A stretch of DNA of 64,000 nt from Phycisphaeraceae bacterium (GTDB lineage: Bacteria; Planctomycetota; Phycisphaerae; Phycisphaerales; Phycisphaeraceae), in assembly GCA_029260655.1 (NCBI GenBank), contig JAJDCU010000042.1, positions 1-64,000 on the forward strand, written 5' to 3'. The notes under the pieces were generated by a model, which saw only the letters and a list, made by a program, of their open reading frames with translations, was not told where the DNA came from and searched no databases. Position 1 is the first letter of the stretch; each line of letters opens with the position of its first letter. Shown here piece after piece: positions 32,382 to 40,071 of this stretch. A program made the translations under genes and the position numbers.

Positions 32382-33470
32382 TTATGGCCTGTGGCAGTGT
32401 CTGAGTTGCCGACGCGTGAGTGCGGCACCGGTCAGCATCAGCCACCCCAGGATCGCAGCCGGCTCGGGAACGGCGTGGTTGACGAACTGCACGTTCCATT
32501 CGACCGCGCTGTTGGACCCCTGGCCGTCAAACGCGTCCTTGAACGACTGCGTCACGCCGTCTCCCAGGACGGGTGTGGGGCCGAACAACGCTGTGAGATC
32601 GTAGTCCGAGGCGGTCAGCCCGTCCGCGGCGTTACCCACGAACCGGAAGTTCATCCCCCAGACGAATGTCTTGAGCACGACGACCTTGTAGGGGCCGTCG
32701 AGCAGGCCGGTCTGGAGGGCGTTTGGGTTCTGCCCGATGCTGGGCATGTCCTTGACTCCTACCAGCGCGGTCTCGAACTGGAGCGTGCCGTCCTGACCGC
32801 CCAGCAGTCCGGCTAGGCCGTCGATACCGTTGGCGCTACCGAAGCTGAGCCTGGGCCCGTCGAAGAACTGAGCGGAGAACTCTTTGCCGTTGAGCCCGGT
32901 CAACGGGTCGCCGTCGCGGTCCCATGTTGCGGTCGGCGGCGGGGCGCCGGCGTTCAATGCGGGGTTGAGGTTGTCCGCCGGCTCGAGGATCGAGTACCAG
33001 GGCGTGTCGTCGTTGACCACGGTTTTGGTCCCGTCGCGTTCGGTGTACCCGCCCTGCGGCGGATCGGAAAACGTGCCGACCAGATCGCCGCCGTTCATAT
33101 CACGTTTAATCTGCTGCTGGCTGCCGCTCTTGAAGTTGAACGTGGCGGCCTGCATGTAGGTCAGCCCGTGGGGGAACCAGTCGATCAGCTTCTGCTTCGC
33201 CGCAGCCGGGATCGCATTACCGCCGGCGTCCAGTTCGGTGAAGCCGCCCACGATGTTCCCCGCCGCCTGGCCGTTACTTAGAAAGATGTCGTGCTCGGTG
33301 ATGTCTAAACGTCCGACGACCATGTCGAAGACGAAAACTTCTTCGGATACCGCGGCCGCCACCGTGGGCGTGACGTTGAGCCCAATCATTAATAACGCCG
33401 CGGCGCAGCGAACCCAGGGCAACAAGTGTCTGGCCGTTGTGTCATGACCCCGCCGTGGTCTTGCATCCAT
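32382..33470 (-). CDS. PEP-CTERM sorted secreted protein
   Basis: A 362-residue predicted extracellular protein: a signal peptide with an unusually long basic N-region (hydrophobic core WVRCAAALLMIGLNV, cleavage near VAAAVSEE), a body of unknown family, and a PEP-CTERM tail (VPEPAAILGWLMLTGAAL followed by basic residues). Aspartate-rich stretches such as WDRDGDPLTGLNGKEF suggest calcium binding, but no domain was recognised. GGAGGAGC precedes the ATG. It is upstream of pilT on the same strand, 286 bases away, and is probably transcribed separately. Confidence 0.78.
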   Translation of the reverse strand: MDARPRRGHDTTARHLLPWVRCAAALLMIGLNVTPTVAAAVSEEVFVFDMVVGRLDITEHDIFLSNGQAAGNIVGGFTELDAGGNAIPAAAKQKLIDWFPHGLTYMQAATFNFKSGSQQQIKRDMNGGDLVGTFSDPPQGGYTERDGTKTVVNDDTPWYSILEPADNLNPALNAGAPPPTATWDRDGDPLTGLNGKEFSAQFFDGPRLSFGSANGIDGLAGLLGGQDGTLQFETALVGVKDMPSIGQNPNALQTGLLDGPYKVVVLKTFVWGMNFRFVGNAADGLTASDYDLTALFGPTPVLGDGVTQSFKDAFDGQGSNSAVEWNVQFVNHAVPEPAAILGWLMLTGAALTRRQLRHCHRP

Positions 33471-33636
33471 TGGGCTCCTCCTCCTCTAAGGCATGAGCCA
33501 GAAGCAGCGCAAAAGACAAATATGCCCGCAGATATGGACAAGTATCTGGCTGACCGCCCAAGGGCAGGATACCGCGCCGATCTCACACTTCCAGCTTTTT
33601 TTGAATGATTCGCAGGTTAGACGCACGCCCGCAGGA

Positions 33637-34119
33637 CTACGCGGCTTCGTCGGCGCTGTCAGTTGATGTGGTCGGCTCGATCAAGTCGGCTATGTCGATC
33701 GGCTGGTAGAACCGGATTCCCAAATCGTAAGCGGGGGGGTCGGTTTCATTGATCGGTTGGCACCAGGCCACGACCCCGCCGGCAGGGAGGTTTTTGCCGG
33801 TATCCGATTCGATGATGACGGCGCAGATCGTTTCGGGTTTGATCAGCCCGCCGTGGATGATTCGGATACCCCCGGCGGAGATATCGGTGGAGCGGACCAG
33901 GTAAATCCCCGGCGCCGAGTCACCGCGATCGACCCGAAGCAGGCAGCGTTTGATAGCAGGGTATCGCGGTTGATCCGGGTCCCGCTGATCCTGACGCGGC
34001 TTTTTGTTTTTACGCTGTGACTTGGCGCTATTCAGCGCGGCCCGCCATTCATCCTCGCTGAGGGTCTGATTCAGCGTGTTGAGCGCACCGGTCGGGGAAG
34101 GCTTGTTTGGCTTAGTCAT
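33637..34119 (-). CDS. PilZ-domain protein with degenerate RxxxR
   Basis: A 160-residue protein with a PilZ fold from about residue 50: PRYPAIKRCLLRV, then STDISAGGIRIIHGG (the D/NxSxxG motif) and YDLGIRFYQPID. The first c-di-GMP motif RxxxR is not intact: before the Arg of PRYP the -4 position is Asp rather than Arg. It may bind c-di-GMP weakly or not at all. Its start ATG overlaps the stop of the upstream PilZ gene by four bases, so the two are translationally coupled and may act together. The proximity to pilus and exopolysaccharide genes fits c-di-GMP control of surface behaviour. Confidence 0.8.
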   Translation of the reverse strand: MTKPNKPSPTGALNTLNQTLSEDEWRAALNSAKSQRKNKKPRQDQRDPDQPRYPAIKRCLLRVDRGDSAPGIYLVRSTDISAGGIRIIHGGLIKPETICAVIIESDTGKNLPAGGVVAWCQPINETDPPAYDLGIRFYQPIDIADLIEPTTSTDSADEAA

Positions 34120-34604
34120 CCGGTGGGCTCGTCAGGAGGGGCATCATCGGTTGTCTCGACGACGAAGCGTTCGGGGTCGATCGGTTTGTCGAACTGGACG
34201 CCGACCGCGCTGAGGTCGTCATCAAGTGCTCGGCACCAGACGATCCGCGCTGCGCAGACCAGGCCGTGACCTTCGGCGTCTTGCAGCGCGACGGTGCATC
34301 GGCTCTTGGGCTGGAACGGAGCGGCGCTTAAGAATCCGAGACCCGAGGTGGAGATATTTCGTAGCCGGACCTGGTAGGTCCCCCGGTCGGGGCAAGGATG
34401 GCCAAGACGGATCATGCACCGGGCATGGTGAGGGGCGGGGAGCCTGGGGCTTTGACGCTGGTTGTCGCCCTGGGGGGTGCTGTCCAGCACCTGCCGCTCG
34501 ACACGCTCGAGGATCGACATCCACTGCTGCTGGCTGAGCCACAGCCGCGCGGTGTCGTCGTGCCGATCGTCGGCGGGGTCGGGATTGAAAGCGAGATGGG
34601 CCAC
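34116..34604 (-). CDS. PilZ-domain protein (c-di-GMP binding)
   Basis: A 162-residue protein with a PilZ domain carrying both motifs: RQSPR (RxxxR) at about residues 49-53 and RNISTSGLGF (NxSxxG) further on, followed by the strand LSAVGVQFDKPID. It is predicted to bind cyclic di-GMP. An N-terminal helix of about 45 residues (LWLSQQQWMSILERVERQV) precedes the domain and resembles the corresponding helix in the next gene (LSEDEWRAALNSA). It is the first gene of a two-gene unit with overlapping stop and start codons. Confidence 0.85.
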   Translation of the reverse strand: MAHLAFNPDPADDRHDDTARLWLSQQQWMSILERVERQVLDSTPQGDNQRQSPRLPAPHHARCMIRLGHPCPDRGTYQVRLRNISTSGLGFLSAAPFQPKSRCTVALQDAEGHGLVCAARIVWCRALDDDLSAVGVQFDKPIDPERFVVETTDDAPPDEPTG

Positions 34605-34753
34605 GTTCGGCTCGCGTGCGCCGCAGTCTCAGGCTGCGCCGCCGGGTGACGGGGTGGATCTGTCTATGTATCCGTAGATCGGGCATCACCGCAGTGAGCT
34701 TAAGGCCTGCGTGTGGACCAGAGGTGCCAAACGCGTTGGCTTATCGGCGGAGA

Positions 34754-35800
34754 CTACCCGATGTTTTCGGGCTTGAGTTGTCGGCTCATGAGTTGGCTGA
34801 TGCCTTCGAGGGGGTCCAGGCCCTCGAACAGGACCCTGTGGACGGTCTGTGTGATCGGCATCTCGACGCGGTACTTTTGCGAGAGGGCGACGACGGCCTT
34901 GGTGGTGGGCACACCCTCGACCACGCCGGGCATCTCGTCGAGGACCTCCTGGAGCTTTCGGCCGCGTCCGAGCTGCTCGCCGCAGGTCCGGTTTCGGCCT
35001 GTGGGGCTAAAGCAGGTGGTCGCCAGGTCCCCGACGCCGGCGACGCCGAAGAAGGTTTCCTGGACCGCGCCCATGGCGGTCCCCAGGCGGGTGATCTCCG
35101 CGAGTCCTCGGGAGAGCAGGGCACTTTTGGCGTTGTTGCCCGCTTGGAGCCCGTCGAGGATGCCGGCGGCCAGCGCGATGACGTTCTTGGTGGCCCCGGC
35201 CAGTTCCGTGCCTAGCAGGTCGCGGTTGGTGTAGACCCGGAACCAGTGGGTGGTGAAGGCCTGTTGCAGCAGGTGGGCGAAGTCTTCGTCGTCGCTGGCG
35301 GCGCAGACGGTGGCGGGCAGGCAGCGCGCCAGCTCATCGGCGACACTTGGCCCGGAGATCGCCGCCAACGGGCGTGCCGGTTTGTCCGGGTCGTCGGCGG
35401 ACCCGGTCCCGGCGGACTGCAGCACGTCCGCGATGATCTGTGTCGGCCTGAGCATCGTGGCTGTCTCGATCCCCTTGGCGACCGAGGCGATCGGCACCTG
35501 GGCGGGCACGTGCGGTGCTAGCCGCTGCCAGACCGGGCGGATGTACTGGGTGGGCGCTGCCGAGACGATGAAGCTCGCCCCGGCAAACGCCCGGTGGTCA
35601 TCGCTGGTGATCTGGATGCGATCCGGCAGCCGATGGCCCGGCAGGTACCGGCGGTTTTCACGGGTCTGGATCAACTCCGCCACCTGATCGGGGAAATTGC
35701 CCCAAATCGTCACACCCAGGCCCTGGCTCTCCAGCAGCAGGGCCAGGACCGTGGCCATCGATCCGTCACCGATGATGCTGACTTGGGTTTGGCTGGGCAT
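34754..35800 (-). CDS. gpsA: glycerol-3-phosphate dehydrogenase [NAD(P)+]
   Basis: A 348-residue cytoplasmic enzyme that makes sn-glycerol 3-phosphate from dihydroxyacetone phosphate for phospholipid synthesis. The nucleotide-binding motif is IIGDGSMATVLALLL (usually GxGAWGTALA, here GDGSMATVLA), the loop FIVSAAPTQYIRPV is typical, and the catalytic lysine lies in ELAGATKNVIALAAGILDGL. GVGDLATTCFSPTGRNRTCG and EGVPTTKAV are family signatures. Length fits. It is divergent from the exopolysaccharide locus. Confidence 0.93.
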   Translation of the reverse strand: MPSQTQVSIIGDGSMATVLALLLESQGLGVTIWGNFPDQVAELIQTRENRRYLPGHRLPDRIQITSDDHRAFAGASFIVSAAPTQYIRPVWQRLAPHVPAQVPIASVAKGIETATMLRPTQIIADVLQSAGTGSADDPDKPARPLAAISGPSVADELARCLPATVCAASDDEDFAHLLQQAFTTHWFRVYTNRDLLGTELAGATKNVIALAAGILDGLQAGNNAKSALLSRGLAEITRLGTAMGAVQETFFGVAGVGDLATTCFSPTGRNRTCGEQLGRGRKLQEVLDEMPGVVEGVPTTKAVVALSQKYRVEMPITQTVHRVLFEGLDPLEGISQLMSRQLKPENIG

Positions 35801-36180
35801 GGGCGAACCGTGGGGTGTTACCGGACAGGGCCATTGTGTCGCAAGGCTTCCCGGGGAGCAAACCGGTGGGCCAGCACGTGGGCTAAACGGGTTGTGACGA
35901 TTGATTTAACGGTTCCTGGGCCTGGGGGGTCAGGTCCGCCTTGCGTTAGACCGATGCTGGGTGAAGACTTGCCCGGCGAACCCCGCCTGGGGTGAGTCTG
36001 CCTCGCCCGGGCGGCGGCCCCGGGGCTCGGAACCGCTTGGGTGACCCAGGCAGCCGGCGGGTGCGTTGTGCTATGTTTTGCTTTAAGATAGGGGACTTGT
36101 TGAGGACACGTCCAGGAATCCATGGGTGGCCTAACCGGTGTCTACCAACCACCCTTTTGACCATGAGCCAGGAGCGAGCG
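35801..36180. other. divergent spacer before the exopolysaccharide locus
   Basis: This 380-base region separates gpsA from the Wza-like gene and must contain both promoters. I looked for a c-di-GMP (GEMM) riboswitch here and did not see one. A possible -10 is TATGTT near 36070, but no confident -35 was found. No gene was seen. AGGAG at 36170-36174 serves the GTG start at 36181. Confidence 0.4.
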
Positions 36181-37641
36181 GTGACGCAGAAGAACAACCG
36201 GAAGAAGTTGGGTCTGATCGGCATGCTGGCGTTGGCGGCAGTGTTGTTGGCGGTGCCGGTCGGATGTGAGACGGACTCGTGGCTGGACCCGTCGGTGGTC
36301 GGGCGGTGGGAGCACACGCCGATCACCATGCCGATCCTCGATCGCATCGACGTGATCGAAGACAAGGGCGCCCTCACCGTCACGGTCAGCGAGGTCACCC
36401 CCGAGGACCTGATGCCGGACTATCGTGAATACACGATCGGCCCCAGCGACGTGATCGCGGTGATCATTTTCGAGCTGGTCGACCCCGGCCAGGAAGCGAT
36501 CTACACGCGTCAGGTCGACGCGACTGGCCTGGTCCGCCTGCCTTTCGTTGGGGCGATCAAGGTTTCGGGCAAGACCCCTTCGCAGTTGGAAACGCACATC
36601 ATCGAGCTGCTTGAACGCCGTGATGTGATCCACAACGCGACCGTCAGCGTGGTTCTTCAGAACACGACCCAAAACACCTTCACCGTCAACGCCTCGCCTT
36701 TGACAGGCGGGACGGCCGGCGGCGTGTACCCGATCCCCCGGCCGGACTTTAGGCTGCTTGACGCCCTGGCTATGGCGCGCGGCGTGCCCGACCGGACAAA
36801 GCGTCTGCTGGTCATCCGTCAGTCGCCTTTGTCATCCGATGTCGCGGGGGTCGTCCCCGAGGGTGTCGGCAAGGAAGGTGACGAGCCGGTTAAGGCCGCT
36901 CCCCCGGCGCCGCAGGACCCGACCCAACTGATCGAAGAACTGCTGCAGGGCGTCGACGGCGGGTCCACCGACACGGGCCCCGCGCCCGGGACGCAAGACC
37001 CCGCCCAGCAGGCCCCGGCGGGGATCGAAGCCGGACTCGACAGCGCACATCCGCAGGCCCAGTGGGTCAATGTCGGCGGCGAATGGGTCCGCGTTGAGGC
37101 CGACCAGGCACAGCAACAGGCCCAGTCGACTCAGGAAAACCAGGCCAGGCTCAGCGCCATGGTGACCCAGCGCGTCATCGAGGTGCCTTATGAACGTCTC
37201 ACCGAAGGCGACATGCGGTACAACATCGTCATCCGCCCCGGCGACATCATTAAGGTGCCCGGCCAGGCCGGTGGCTTCGTCTATCTCGGCGGTGCGGTCA
37301 ACCGCCCGGGCGCGTACAACGTCCCCGGTGAGAAGGACCTGACACTCAAGCAACTGATCGTCTCCGGCGGCAACCTCTCGGCGATCGCCATCCCCGAGCG
37401 GGTCGACCTGATCCGCCGGATCGGTGCCGATCAGGAAGCGACCGTGCGGATCAACCTCCGCGCGATCTTCGACGGCACCGAGCCGGACCTGTTCCTCAAG
37501 GCCAACGATGTGATCAACGTCGGGACGAACATGGCGGCGACCCCGCTGGCGATCTTCCGCAACGGGCTGCGGGCGACGTACGGATTCGGGTTCGTCCTGG
37601 ACCGCAACTTCAACCTCGATGTTTTCGGAGCCGGACAATAA
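36181..37641 (+). CDS. polysaccharide export protein (Wza/SLBB type)
   Basis: A 486-residue outer-membrane polysaccharide export protein. After a signal sequence ending in AVPVGCET (lipoprotein-like, though the residue at -3 is Pro), a Poly_export domain runs from about 85 (YTIGPSDVIAVIIFE, TGLVRLPFVGAIKVSGKT), followed by SLBB domains (NTFTVNASPLTGGTAGGVYPIPRPDF and FVYLGGAVNRPGAYNVPG). A Pro/Gln-rich insert of about 115 residues (about 220-335: KAAPPAPQDPTQ ... QQQAQSTQENQA) separates the two SLBB segments and is not common. GTG at 36181 with AGGAG six bases upstream was preferred over ATG at 36163, which lacks a ribosome-binding site. First gene of the exopolysaccharide locus. Confidence 0.85.
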   Translation: MTQKNNRKKLGLIGMLALAAVLLAVPVGCETDSWLDPSVVGRWEHTPITMPILDRIDVIEDKGALTVTVSEVTPEDLMPDYREYTIGPSDVIAVIIFELVDPGQEAIYTRQVDATGLVRLPFVGAIKVSGKTPSQLETHIIELLERRDVIHNATVSVVLQNTTQNTFTVNASPLTGGTAGGVYPIPRPDFRLLDALAMARGVPDRTKRLLVIRQSPLSSDVAGVVPEGVGKEGDEPVKAAPPAPQDPTQLIEELLQGVDGGSTDTGPAPGTQDPAQQAPAGIEAGLDSAHPQAQWVNVGGEWVRVEADQAQQQAQSTQENQARLSAMVTQRVIEVPYERLTEGDMRYNIVIRPGDIIKVPGQAGGFVYLGGAVNRPGAYNVPGEKDLTLKQLIVSGGNLSAIAIPERVDLIRRIGADQEATVRINLRAIFDGTEPDLFLKANDVINVGTNMAATPLAIFRNGLRATYGFGFVLDRNFNLDVFGAGQ

Positions 37642-38012
37642 TCACACCGGGTGGTCCGACGCCTGGGGTCAAAATATCGGTTCGGCGGATTGGTGGGACG
37701 ATCACGGGGCCTGGACGTATCTGCGGCCTGGGTCATGGGTAAGCTGAGCCTTTTGATTTACACAAGGATGTGTCGGCCGATCAGGCCGGCCGGCCCCGCC
37801 TACAGTGCCTAGGGCGGACGACCGGCGTCAGGGAGCGCTATCGCTGCCGGGATCCGGTGTGATGGGGCCAATCCGGCGAACAGGTGCCCTGCGGCAGGCG
37901 TATAGCACCAAGGCGGATAGGCCGACCGGGTGCGGGGAGAATGGTTTTTCCAGCGTGCCCGACGGTACGGCGGGCGAGAACGAGTGATTTGATTAGAGGT
38001 GGCCCCAAGGGC
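37642..38012. other. spacer between wza-like gene and exosortase
   Basis: This 371-base spacer contains no supported gene. Several GC-rich short dyads are present (GGCCGGCCGGCC near 37785), but no terminator with a T-tract. Whether the exosortase gene has its own promoter cannot be told. AGAGGTGG near 37995 is the probable ribosome-binding site for the exosortase. Confidence 0.4.
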
Positions 38013-40064
38013 ATGACCAGCACCCCGGTAACGAACCTGACAACCGCAAGCGAGGCGAGGCCGTTGATCACCCCAAGGGGTTGGGTCTGGATCGGCCTGC
38101 TGTCGCTGCTGTTCGTCGCCCTGCACCGCAATTTCCTCTACCGCTCGCTGCTGATCGCGTTGGACGACAACAACTGGTCGCACGCGATGCTCATCCCGTT
38201 TATCAGCCTCTACTACCTGTACCAGAACCGGGCCAGACTGATGGACATCCGCAGCCGTGTCTGCTGGTGGGGGCTGCCGCTGGTCTTTGCCGGGATGGCG
38301 TCCTACGCGTTCTGGATCTTCCCCGGCCGCAACGACATGTTCCAGGGCTACAGCATGATCCTCGGTCTGTTTGGGCTGGTGCTGTTCCTGGTTGGGCCGA
38401 GGATGATGGCCGTGGCCTGGTTCCCGATCCTGTACCTGGGGTTTGGTGTGAAGGTCGCCCAGAAGCTTTGGGAGATCATCGCGCTGAAGCTCCAGACCAT
38501 CGCGGCGGCCAGCTCGACCATCATGCTGAACATCATCGGGCTGGTGATCGATATCGAGGCGAGCGTCCGTGGCAACACGATCGATCTGATCCATCGGGGT
38601 GTTCCGGTCAACCCACCGCTGAACGTTGCCGAGGCCTGCTCTGGGCTTCGGATGCTGATGGCGTTCCTGGCGCTGGGGGTGGCGATGGCGTTCCTGGCGC
38701 CCAGGCGATGGTGGCAGCGGGGGGTGATGGTCTTGATGACCTTGCCGATCGCCGTCGCCGTAAATGTTGGCCGGGTGACCACGCTGGGTGTGCTGCACAT
38801 CTACGCCCCCGAGTACGCTAAGGGCGAGTTCCACATCTTCATCGGGATGCTGATGCTGATCCCGGCCGCGGGCATGTTCCTGCTGCTGGGTTGGGTGCTT
38901 GACAAGATAATCATCGAAGACGAGGCCCCGCGTGGCGGGGGGGACACCCACCCGCGCCAGCCGTTGGCGCCGTTCGAGCCGACCGAGAACGACCCGTCGC
39001 TGCTGGTCAAAGGCGCGTTGATGGGAGCGGCTTTGACCGCCATGGTGTCCGCCTGCTACCTCCTGGTCATCATGCTGATCCGCCCCGACTTCTCGGTGCT
39101 TTGGATCGGGGGCACCGAAAGCCGCAACTTCGTGATCGCCGCCGTGGCCCTGGTCGCCTTGGTGCTGATCCTGGTCGTCGCCTTAGCGTGCCTGATCCCC
39201 AGGCACCGCCGGCTTCTGCCCGGCAGCCACCGGGCATTCGTCCTGGCGATCTGCTGCGGGCTGTTTACCACCGCGCTGGTCGCCCAGGAGGTGGTCCTGA
39301 GTGTCAACGGGGTCGTGGTCTTCAAAGAGGAACTGCCCGTACGCAAGACCCTTGAGCTGATCGAGCACCCCACAGGCACCTGGCGGTTCGTCCGTCAGGA
39401 CCCGCCTTTGGCCAAGGACATCATCGATGAACTGGGCACGGAGATGTATCTGAACCGCACGTACGAGGACACGGCTTGGACCGGCGGCCTCCGCGGGCGG
39501 ATCGCCGAGGTACATATCGCCTACTACACCGGCACGCCCGATACCGTGCCGCACGTCCCCCAGCAGTGCTTCAAGGCCGGCGGGCTCGTGCAGGTCGACG
39601 GCGGGGGTACCGTTCTAAACCTCCAGGGCGATAGCTACCGGCAGGATCCCAAGGTCCCCGGCGGTTACCTGCACCCCATGGAAGACCCGCGGTTCGGTCC
39701 GGACGTACGCATCCCGGGCCTGGAGATCCCCGCCACCTACTTCACCTTCGCCAATCCCGCCAACCGTCAAGAGGTGGTTAACGTCGCGTATTTCTTCGTC
39801 GCCAACGGCAAGTTCCTGCCCCGCCCAAGGGACGTGCGGCTCAAGGGCTTCGACCTCCGCGACAAGTACAGCTACTACTGCAAGATCCAGGTCACCGTCG
39901 GGGTCGAGGACAAGGAAGTCGCCAACGAGCGCATCGCGTCGCTTTTGTCGGAGTTGATGCCACAGATCATGTTATGTCTGCCTGATTGGGTCGATGTCAC
40001 CGAGGGCCGATGGCCCGCAGAGGTAACCGCCGGGGCGATAAGCCCGACGGGTGCCGGAGAGTAA
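38013..40064 (+). CDS. xrt: exosortase fused to an EpsI-type domain
   Basis: A 683-residue membrane protein. The first 290 residues form an exosortase (XrtA-like fold, about eight membrane helices) with the catalytic triad Cys209 (AEACSGLRML), Arg254 (NVGRVTTLGV) and His274 (GEFHIFIGM). Further helices follow to about 465, then a soluble domain (from about 480: FKEELPVRKTLELIEHPTGTW, WTGGLRGRIAEVHIAYYTGTPDTVPHVPQQCF) resembling the EpsI domain that in many bacteria is a separate protein. It would cleave PEP-CTERM tails at the membrane and transfer the proteins to the envelope. At least ten matching substrates are encoded in this window. ATG at 38013 was chosen from the start of the hydrophobic domain and the ribosome-binding site. 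Confidence 0.9.
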   Translation: MTSTPVTNLTTASEARPLITPRGWVWIGLLSLLFVALHRNFLYRSLLIALDDNNWSHAMLIPFISLYYLYQNRARLMDIRSRVCWWGLPLVFAGMASYAFWIFPGRNDMFQGYSMILGLFGLVLFLVGPRMMAVAWFPILYLGFGVKVAQKLWEIIALKLQTIAAASSTIMLNIIGLVIDIEASVRGNTIDLIHRGVPVNPPLNVAEACSGLRMLMAFLALGVAMAFLAPRRWWQRGVMVLMTLPIAVAVNVGRVTTLGVLHIYAPEYAKGEFHIFIGMLMLIPAAGMFLLLGWVLDKIIIEDEAPRGGGDTHPRQPLAPFEPTENDPSLLVKGALMGAALTAMVSACYLLVIMLIRPDFSVLWIGGTESRNFVIAAVALVALVLILVVALACLIPRHRRLLPGSHRAFVLAICCGLFTTALVAQEVVLSVNGVVVFKEELPVRKTLELIEHPTGTWRFVRQDPPLAKDIIDELGTEMYLNRTYEDTAWTGGLRGRIAEVHIAYYTGTPDTVPHVPQQCFKAGGLVQVDGGGTVLNLQGDSYRQDPKVPGGYLHPMEDPRFGPDVRIPGLEIPATYFTFANPANRQEVVNVAYFFVANGKFLPRPRDVRLKGFDLRDKYSYYCKIQVTVGVEDKEVANERIASLLSELMPQIMLCLPDWVDVTEGRWPAEVTAGAISPTGAGE

Positions 40065-40071
40065 GAAGCCA

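Noticed and set aside
35801-36180. c-di-GMP riboswitch before the exopolysaccharide locus
   Set aside because: The conserved GEMM motif elements and tetraloop-receptor pattern were not found.
37809-38951. 380-codon minus-strand frame opposite the exosortase
   Set aside because: His/Gln/Asp-rich shadow of a membrane protein gene; no domain.
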